Below are positions 59,183 through 64,000 of a DNA stretch of 64,000 nt, in pieces. The DNA comes from Escallonia rubra. Its lineage: Eukaryota; Streptophyta; Magnoliopsida; Escalloniales; Escalloniaceae. Position 1 is the first letter of the stretch; the number at the start of each line of letters is the position of its first letter. The notes below the pieces were generated by a model that made no database searches, had not been told where the DNA came from, and saw only the letters and a list, made by a program, of their open reading frames with translations. A program made the translations under genes and the position numbers. The stretch spans positions 1 through 64,000 of the forward strand of contig JAVXUO010001558.1 of the NCBI GenBank assembly GCA_033065855.1. The letters are read 5' to 3'.

Positions 59183-60234
59183 CTTTTTGATAGTTACCTC
59201 GCGAGTTCCTTATAAAAATCAATATTTTTTTCTTAATTTGTCCCAAAATTTAAGATGAATAAACACAAAGATTATGTGGTGCTTGCAAATACTTTATTTC
59301 ATCTCTTTATTATCATTTACTCTATGTTTGCCATGGCTCTTTAGTACAACTTATGGATGTCATCAGGTGACATTTGTTTTCTATTTCTACAGACAAAGCA
59401 GAGTTTAGGTGATAAAATGAATGAAGTACCATTTTCTGTTTCCTATTATTTCCTTTCATCTTTGAGATGTTAGTACTAGGGTCACTATAATTATAAGTAA
59501 GCTATTTGAACTTTAAACTTCTCCAATTATCAAATTTTGGGTAGGTAAGATAAGATAGCGTACCTATCCAAATTTCACTGACTACCTACGCGTTAATGGT
59601 TGCACTCATTAAAATTTTTGTCACTAAAAACTCTTCAGTAACGGTTCGAGTTGGTCTAGATCTTCAGTGACAAATTATTCCCTTTGCACTCCCACAAGTA
59701 TTGATCATTAAAGTTTACCACCAAAGTTCATTGGCTTGGTTACAATACAAACATCAGTTCAGAAGTTGAAGGGAACAAAGTAAATTATGATACAGTTTGG
59801 GATGTTTGAATCCTTCATCATAGCAGAAGCCTCACATGAATCCTTCGACATTCAAAGTTCAAACAAGGTTTAACGTTTGCTTTCAAATGGTAAGATTATC
59901 ACCACGTTCTTGAAGAACACTCAAATACTTTCCCGGACCCCCCACAATTTTCCCACCCACATCTGGGAATGTTTCGCATCCAGGAAGGGGATTCACATTG
60001 CCTTCTCTGTCCACTTCAACCGGGTACTTGAGAAGGTGACCTTTTATTTCGGTGACTTCCTCAGCTGCATACTGCTTCCAGTTCAGCTCGCTCAGCGACC
60101 TTACTCGCCTCATGCATTCAAGGCTCTCTGGCCGCTCGAAACATTCCTCGAGATCACCAATGTGCTCTGCCCAGAGTGACTTCCTGTAACCATATATCTG
60201 CACGATCAGATGAAGATAGTCATATGCATATTCC
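59183..60234 (-). repeat. Duplicated unit D with the unoccupied Helitron site
   Basis: 59183-59485 matches the ends of units B and C. Near 59480-59495 ACTATAATTATAAG is unoccupied. The flank and exon then follow as in units A and B. Confidence 0.85.
59883..60197 (-). pseudogene. PLD last exon, copy D
   Basis: 105 codons without a stop, IYGYRKSLWAEHIGD to ERGDNLTI. It resembles copy A in the ECMRRV/SELNWKQY part and copy B in keeping the Glu codon. It is isolated, with no other PLD exons beside it. Confidence 0.85.
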
Positions 60235-60422
60235 TGTTGGCACAAGGCACCCAAGCCAACAAGCAGACAATGGATTGGCCTAATCTTCGACAAATTCCAT
60301 AACCTTAAGGAATCAGTTTATCATCATCTCAAGGAATCAGTTTATTATCTTCTTATCTTTATGGTTTTGTGAGATCTTTAGGTTGTTAATTTTCAAGTGT
60401 CCTTATTGTTTTTATTTAAATA

Positions 60423-62865
60423 CTAGCCCAGAATCCCGTGCCAAGCACGGGACGGTTTTCTAAACAGTATTTTATTTTAGTAATTTTGAAATGCATACTA
60501 AAATATATTATACAATTTTATAATTTTATAATTTTATGGTTATTTCATCAAATGTAGTTACTTTAATTTTTGTCTTGAACTTTCTTGTAATAAAATAAAC
60601 TAACCCTTCTGGTGAAATATTAATAAATAATGTCCTTGTACATATTGCTAATTTTGATTTGGTAACTATATAGGTGAACAAAACTTAAAAATTTATTTAG
60701 TACACAAAAAAGAAAAAGTAATTTTTACTGATAAAAATATGTGGAGAACATATTGAGATTAATTTACTATTACACAAAACATTTTTATTATTTTCTAAGT
60801 ATCTTTTAAAAATAATTTATACCTTTGAATGGATTGCATATTAGTTTAATTACATATTAGTTTAATTTTGATAGAGAAAATTTTGGTCCATATATTTGTT
60901 TATAGCATGTTATTTTTAAAAGTTAATCAACACGACTAATTACGTAAGAATGATGTGGTATTTTTAGAAGCAAGTGTAATCTACCAACAAAGTATACTGA
61001 GAAAATAGTAATCAGTGCATGAGGTAATCATGTAAAGCTTACAAAGTTTAATTAACATGATTATATAGGATAGCTCAAAACCTCGTATAGTAAGAAAATT
61101 ATTGAACAAAATTTAAGCAACATTTCACAAAGTATATAATAAGCATGCTTATTAAGTAAGATTTATCTTCAAATATAATAAGGTTTTCAATCTAAGTTTT
61201 AATCTACATTCATCACAACATAACTAATATCTTTTTAGATTTTATATGCAATTCTATTCAGAATTACAAAAATTAACATAAAATCATAAATTGTATATTG
61301 CTAAGGCAGAATTTAGGATGTTTAAGAGTTTAAATACTCACAGTAAAAATACCATAGAAAAAAATTGGTTCAAAAAATTTTCAACATAAAATTAGTTGAA
61401 TTTAAGAAATGCTCTCATAATTAAGGTTTTAAATTTACACTTTTTTTTTTCAATATATCTCATATAAAATCTGCATATTATCAACTAAATAGGATAGTGC
61501 AAGACCTTAGAGTAAAGAAATCATTGACCAAAATTTTTAACCAGCATATTAATCAAGTTACATTCATATTTTAATTTACAGAAAACTTAAATATGAATTT
61601 AAAATATTATCTAATTTTTTTCATTAAATCTCTTAAGTAAATTTTTTTTTACAGGTCAATATTTCATGTTAGAGAGATTTTTCGATATATAATATTCAAA
61701 TAAAGTCATAATAGGTTTACTATATTGGCTAGAAAATTTTGAATGTTTCGAATTGATTTTCGAATTGCATAAGGCTTATTATTTAAGTGTTTACTATATT
61801 TGTCAATTTTATTAATTGCAAAGTTAAGGATCTCGTTCAAAATAATGTTTGGAGATCTTTAGCAACATTAATATGTTTAACATTATAAACCCAATGCAAT
61901 GAGATGTCATGAGCTATCATTGCATTTCTCACCTCAGTTATTAGATATTATAGCTCATGATCTCGAGTCAAGCTCGAGTAAGTTAATAAAATTTTTTAAA
62001 AAGTTACAAAAAGTGTATCAATGCGTACCACATTTAAAAAAAAAATTTGGTGATTAACATCTTTATGGGAAAAAAAATCTACTTTCGCTAAAAATTATAA
62101 TTGTTTGTAAGAAATTTTTATACTTTATTTGTAACATCTTCAAGTAACTTGTCAATATTATATTATTATTAAGTTCTTTTAGTGGTCCAACCTGTAGCCT
62201 TTCAAAGCCAAGTTTTCTTAACTTTAAAAGTTAGGTTAAGAGCTCTTTATCCTTTGAATTGTAAATGTCATGGTCCATTCTTATCTTCTTTGTAAATCAT
62301 TGTTTCAAGAAATCACTAACTTATTAAAATACGAACATGATATACTAACTTTTTTCATTTCACACACATTTAAAATTACAATCTTGGTTAGATGGTCATG
62401 TAATTGTTGCGGAATATATTCTATAGGTATATATATTTGTTTTAGATCCTTTGAACTGTAATAATGAGTTGATTGTGTTACAATGTCGTCGCTAGATTTT
62501 TACGTTCTTTAAGCTTTTCTTTTACACAATCTACTCATTATCCTTTTAACTTATAGTTCAAAGGAACACTAAAGCAAACATATTTGCGTATGCAAATATT
62601 GCGCAAGAATTGCACGACAATATAGTCAAGGTTTTATTAGTCAAAATCAAAGCCTAATACGTAAATATATGTCTGTAGCGTAGAGTTTAAATGTTGTACA
62701 ATTGATTTTCTAGACTTTTAAGGTTTACAAATATTGCGACAATTACCACGAATTTTTCAACATTAAGTTGCAGTAAAGAGTTTTAATTGTTTTCAAAATC
62801 CTTATATATGGGATCTTATTTAAAAACGCTGACTTAGAATTACATTATTCAATTTTAATGATGAG

Positions 62866-62922
<57 letters not shown>

Positions 62923-63768
62923 CATTAAAGAGTATTTTTAAGAATACAATAGTCATAATAAGTTAATATATTGGTTACGTTGAGTTCTAAAATGTTTAGT
63001 ATTTATTTTTAAATTATATAACCCTCATTATTCTTGCAAACTACCTATCAAAATTCAAATCAATTGTTAAATCAATTTTTTTTCTAAGTCTCGTGAGGTG
63101 TTTAGTCTTAATTTTTCTTCTAAATTAAAAGTATCATTTTCGTCGTGTTACATAGGGCTTACAGAAAACCCTCATTATTCCTGCAAAATTAATTAGATAT
63201 AAAATAAGGATCCTATCAAAATTTAAAAGTAATTATTAGATCACATTTTTATTCTAAATCTCAGAAGTTTGTTTTTGGGTCTATGGATTTTAATTTTCAT
63301 ATTAGAAAACACTTTTAAGGACATAATTGTCAAAATGAAGTCTTAATAGATTAGTATATTGATTAGGTAGAGTTTTAGAATGCTTAGAATTAGTTTTAAA
63401 ATTAATCTTTTTCCATCTAAATCAAAAGTATTATTTTCGTTTTTTATTTATATGAGTTTTTATATTCATATTAGATAGTAGTTTTGAAGATATAAGGTTG
63501 AGTTTTAGAATGATTAAAATTAGTTTTTGAATTTTGAGGACATAATTGTCAAAAAGAAGTCTTAATACAATAGTATATTGGTTAGGTGGAATTTTAAAAT
63601 GATTAGAATTAGTTTTTGATCTAAATAAGACTTACTAATATATATAGAAGTTAATTAATTTTAAAATAAGGATATGATGACGTGTCATATAAAGAAGCGA
63701 TGATGTGTTGCGTAAAGAAGCTATCAATACATTTCTCGCTTCCCTTATTATATATTATATTATATAGA
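60423..63768 (-). mobile_element. Non-autonomous Helitron, 3.35 kb, inside an LTR
   Basis: The left border is CTAGCCCAGAATCCCGTGCC (3' end with hairpin on minus) and the right border ATATAGA (5' TC on minus). Removing it gives TTTAAATATAACAGCGATG, exactly the uninterrupted LTR sequence near 37941. No TSD; inserted between A and T. No Rep/helicase coding. It contains a (TA)n run at 62871-62918. Confidence 0.9.
62871..62918. repeat. (TA)n microsatellite in the Helitron
   Basis: Continuous TA run; the sibling Helitron at 48831 has only a short TATATATATG here. Confidence 0.93.
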
Positions 63769-64000
63769 TAACAGCGATGGAAAAGAAGGCATGCTGAGTT
63801 CTGCACAATTCAGGGTTCTTAATTTCCTTATGGTATCAGAGCCCTTCAAGGGCACACGAAGGCCTTTTCCTGAAACTTTTTTTTCTCTATATCATGGCAA
63901 TGACTTCTCAAAGAACCCAATACCCTTTTCCTAATTTTGGCATCAATGTTGCCTTAAGAATCAAACTTGGTCTTTGGCTTCGCCCACAGCCCAATTTGAC

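Larger units (their letters stand above)
60235..64000 (+). mobile_element. Miniature copia-type element, copy D, split by a Helitron, cut by the window end
   Basis: The LTR is in two pieces, 60235-60422 and 63769-63829. PBS TGGTATCAGAGCCC is at 63831. The interior (MAMTSQRTQ at 63894) is the same short form as copy A and runs to the window end at CCCAATTTGAC, just before the expected PPT. Confidence 0.83.

Noticed and set aside
54381..60197. Three separate PLD genes
   Set aside because: Only the last exon and its 3' flank are repeated; no other PLD exon adjoins copies B and D.

Overview
This is a stretch of nuclear DNA from a flowering plant, probably a eudicot. The evidence is introns with GT/AG borders, plant families of Ty3/gypsy and Ty1/copia retrotransposons, non-autonomous Helitrons, TRIM elements, long (TA)n microsatellites, a heavy-metal-associated (HMA) domain gene fragment and a plant-type phospholipase D (PLD) gene. 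There are no bacterial-style operons. Almost all of it is transposon-derived and no clearly intact host gene was found. I cannot name the species.

Left part (252-11231): a 10.98-kb Tat/Retand-type Ty3/gypsy element on the minus strand. Its LTRs are about 99% alike, and it has a near-perfect target-site duplication (TSD), a primer-binding site (PBS) and a polypurine tract (PPT). One gag-pol frame is interrupted by three stop codons. On the opposite strand a three-exon frame of about 605 codons (PF04195-like domain plus coiled coil) is uninterrupted. A CTCGGG-rich tandem array lies upstream of that gene.

Middle-left (11232-21045): a 1.2-kb Helitron (11624-12850), a partial HMA-domain gene (13953-14614), a long stretch without recognisable genes, and a 1.9-kb solo LTR with a perfect CTTTT TSD (19095-21016).

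Centre (21046-37396): an 8.3-kb LTR element on the minus strand (21046-29356, TSD GACAT) that carries a broken gag and no visible pol. It contains a purine-rich and G-run-rich internal segment. To its right are a near-identical 635-bp direct repeat, a Helitron terminus, and a decayed copia RT interrupted by a TRIM with a perfect TATAA TSD.

Right part (37397-64000): a PLD beta/gamma-like gene on the minus strand (44069 down to 37397). It has stops, a probable frameshift and no recognisable HKD1 exon. Its last exon occurs three times in full plus one fragment. Each full copy sits beside the same LTR, which argues for segmental duplication. The duplicated units were then hit by related Helitrons, a second TRIM, a TIR transposon and a copia element whose RT is frameshifted at the YVDD motif. 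Paralogous units provide unoccupied sites that define two Helitron insertions to the base.

The window therefore works as a record of nested insertion rather than as a set of cooperating genes. The best candidate for something functional and under-described is the spliced antisense gene inside the gypsy element. The best structural story is the PLD 3'-end/LTR/Helitron array.
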